Source: Achromobacter denitrificans NBRC 15125 (GTDB lineage Bacteria; Pseudomonadota; Gammaproteobacteria; Burkholderiales; Burkholderiaceae_B). Taken from it: a DNA stretch of 64,000 nucleotides. Below are positions 62,835 to 64,000 of this stretch, piece after piece (the first letter of the stretch is position 1; each line of letters starts with the position of its first letter). The notes under the pieces were generated by a model that was given only the letters and a program-made list of their open reading frames with translations, was not told where the DNA came from and made no database searches. Made by a program: the position numbers and the translations under genes. The DNA lies in assembly GCF_001571365.1 (NCBI RefSeq), contig NZ_BCTQ01000022.1, positions 51,120-115,119 of the forward strand, given 5' to 3'.

Positions 62835-64000
62835 ATGACTTATCTGGTACTGGCCCGCAAGTGGCGGCCGCGATCGTTCGATACCCTCGTGGGACAGGAT
62901 CACGTGGTGCGCGCGCTGACGCACGCGCTCGACACGCAACGCCTGCACCACGCCTGGCTGTTCACCGGCACCCGCGGCGTGGGCAAGACCACGTTGTCGC
63001 GCATCCTGGCCAAATCGCTCAACTGCGAAACCGGCATCACTTCCAAGCCTTGCGGCGTGTGCCGCGCGTGCACGGAAATCGATGCGGGGCGCTTTGTCGA
63101 CTACCTCGAACTGGACGCGGCCTCGAACCGCGGCGTCGAGGAAATGACCCAGCTCCTGGAGCAGGCGGTCTACGCGCCGGGCGCTGGGCGCTTCAAGGTC
63201 TACATGATCGACGAAGTCCACATGCTGACCGGGCATGCGTTCAACGCCATGCTCAAGACGCTGGAAGAGCCGCCGCCGCACGTCAAGTTCATCCTGGCGA
63301 CCACCGATCCGCAGAAGATCCCGGTGACGGTGCTGTCGCGCTGCCTCCAGTTCAACCTGAAGCAGATGCCGGCCGACTCCATCGTCGGGCATCTGCAAGC
63401 CGTGCTGGGCCAGGAAGACGTGGGTTTCGAAGTGCCGGCCCTGCGGCTGATCGGGCAGGCGGCCTCCGGCTCCATGCGCGACGCCTTGTCGCTGACCGAC
63501 CAGGCCATCGCCTATAGCGCCGGCAACCTGACCGAGGAGGCCGTGCGCGGCATGCTCGGCACCATCGACCAGCGGCATCTGGTGCGCCTGCTGGACGCCC
63601 TGTCCACGGGCGACGCCAAGGGCGTGCTGGCGGTGGCCGACGAACTGGCGATCCGCGGGCTGTCCTATGCCGGCGCGCTGGCCGACCTGGCCGTGCTGCT
63701 GTCGCGCGTGGCCATCGAACAGCGCGTGACCGGCGTGACGCCCGCCGAGGATCCCCTGGCGGCCGACATCGCGCGCCTGGCGCAGTCGCTGCATCCCGAC
63801 GCCGCGCAACTGTTCTACTCCGTGGCGGTGCACAGCCGCGGCGAGCTGACGCTGGCCCCCGACGAGTACGCCGGCTTCATCATGGCCTGCCTGCGCATGC
63901 TGGCCCTCAACGGCGAGGCCGGTCCGCAGACCGCGCTGGAAGCGCCCGCCGCGCCGGCCCGCCAGACGGCCGATCCGGTCGCCGCGGCGCCGGTTGCCGC
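62835..64000 (+). CDS. dnaX: DNA polymerase III subunit gamma/tau, N-terminal part (3' end outside window)
   Basis: Clamp-loader ATPase of the replicative polymerase. From the ATG at 62835 an open frame of 388 codons runs to the window end. MTYLVLARKWRPRSFDTLVGQ is the invariant start in two parts. Walker A GTRGVGKT (45-52), zinc-binding C64, C73, C76 and C79, Walker B with DEVH at 126-129, LEEPPPHVKFILATTDPQKIPVTVLSRC (sensor 1 and arginine finger region) in pieces. Domain III is complete; an Ala/Pro-rich linker begins at about 370, where tau-specific domains would follow. Confidence 0.96.
   Translation, partial: MTYLVLARKWRPRSFDTLVGQDHVVRALTHALDTQRLHHAWLFTGTRGVGKTTLSRILAKSLNCETGITSKPCGVCRACTEIDAGRFVDYLELDAASNRGVEEMTQLLEQAVYAPGAGRFKVYMIDEVHMLTGHAFNAMLKTLEEPPPHVKFILATTDPQKIPVTVLSRCLQFNLKQMPADSIVGHLQAVLGQEDVGFEVPALRLIGQAASGSMRDALSLTDQAIAYSAGNLTEEAVRGMLGTIDQRHLVRLLDALSTGDAKGVLAVADELAIRGLSYAGALADLAVLLSRVAIEQRVTGVTPAEDPLAADIARLAQSLHPDAAQLFYSVAVHSRGELTLAPDEYAGFIMACLRMLALNGEAGPQTALEAPAAPARQTADPVAAAPVA

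Overview
The window is GC-rich chromosomal DNA with the gene content of a beta-proteobacterium of the family Alcaligenaceae (Bordetella/Achromobacter type). The indications are two Bug-type solute-binding proteins encoded away from their membrane partners, many small catabolic operons each next to its own LysR, IclR or TetR regulator, a purC/purE/purK/sua5 block, and a complete aerobic benzoyl-CoA (box) module. No phage, plasmid, insertion-sequence or CRISPR genes were seen. Genes are tightly packed and mostly in operons with ATGA-type overlaps.

Layout. 1-6.2 kb is housekeeping: the end of a class II aldolase, a GFA-domain protein, purC, a small DUF5993 protein with an unusual DsbB, then purE-purK-sua5. 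6.2-6.4 kb is a 184-bp nested inverted-repeat element between convergent genes. 6.4-9.6 kb (minus) is Bug receptor - 3-oxoadipate-type CoA-transferase A/B - IclR. 10-11 kb is a lone AapJ-type receptor with a structured leader. 11.1-16.1 kb is an acyl-CoA ligase - Bug - thiolase-like - DUF35 operon divergent from a TetR gene, with two identical-architecture operators between them. 16.3-18.8 kb has a ThDP enzyme and a LysR regulator. 18.9-24.4 kb is a polyamine-type ABC transporter with an amidohydrolase gene inside it.

24.4-38.2 kb is the aromatic block. To the left run DUF4863 - benzoate-CoA ligase - alpha/beta hydrolase - livKHMGF; to the right run boxR - boxC - boxB - boxA - MaoC-type hydratase. 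Together they encode uptake, CoA activation, epoxidation of benzoyl-CoA by BoxA/BoxB and ring cleavage by BoxC, under BoxR. The semialdehyde dehydrogenase (BoxD) expected in this pathway is not in the window. 38.2-44 kb holds a lone DctP receptor, an NTF2-like protein, glutaryl-CoA dehydrogenase, a second ThDP enzyme and its divergent LysR.

44-64 kb is mainly core genes: xerD, a YbaK deacylase, a DJ-1/PfpI protein, a zinc alcohol dehydrogenase, a ribbon-helix-helix protein, a PBP7-type endopeptidase, tRNA-Arg(CCT), and a yjcH-actP-acs operon ending in a NarL-type response regulator. These are followed by an MFS transporter, an AddB/AddA-like nuclease-helicase pair, the 4.5S SRP RNA embedded in repeats, and the first two thirds of dnaX, which runs off the window.

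All calls are from reading sequence and motifs; no database search was possible. Enzyme families are usually firm, exact substrates usually not.
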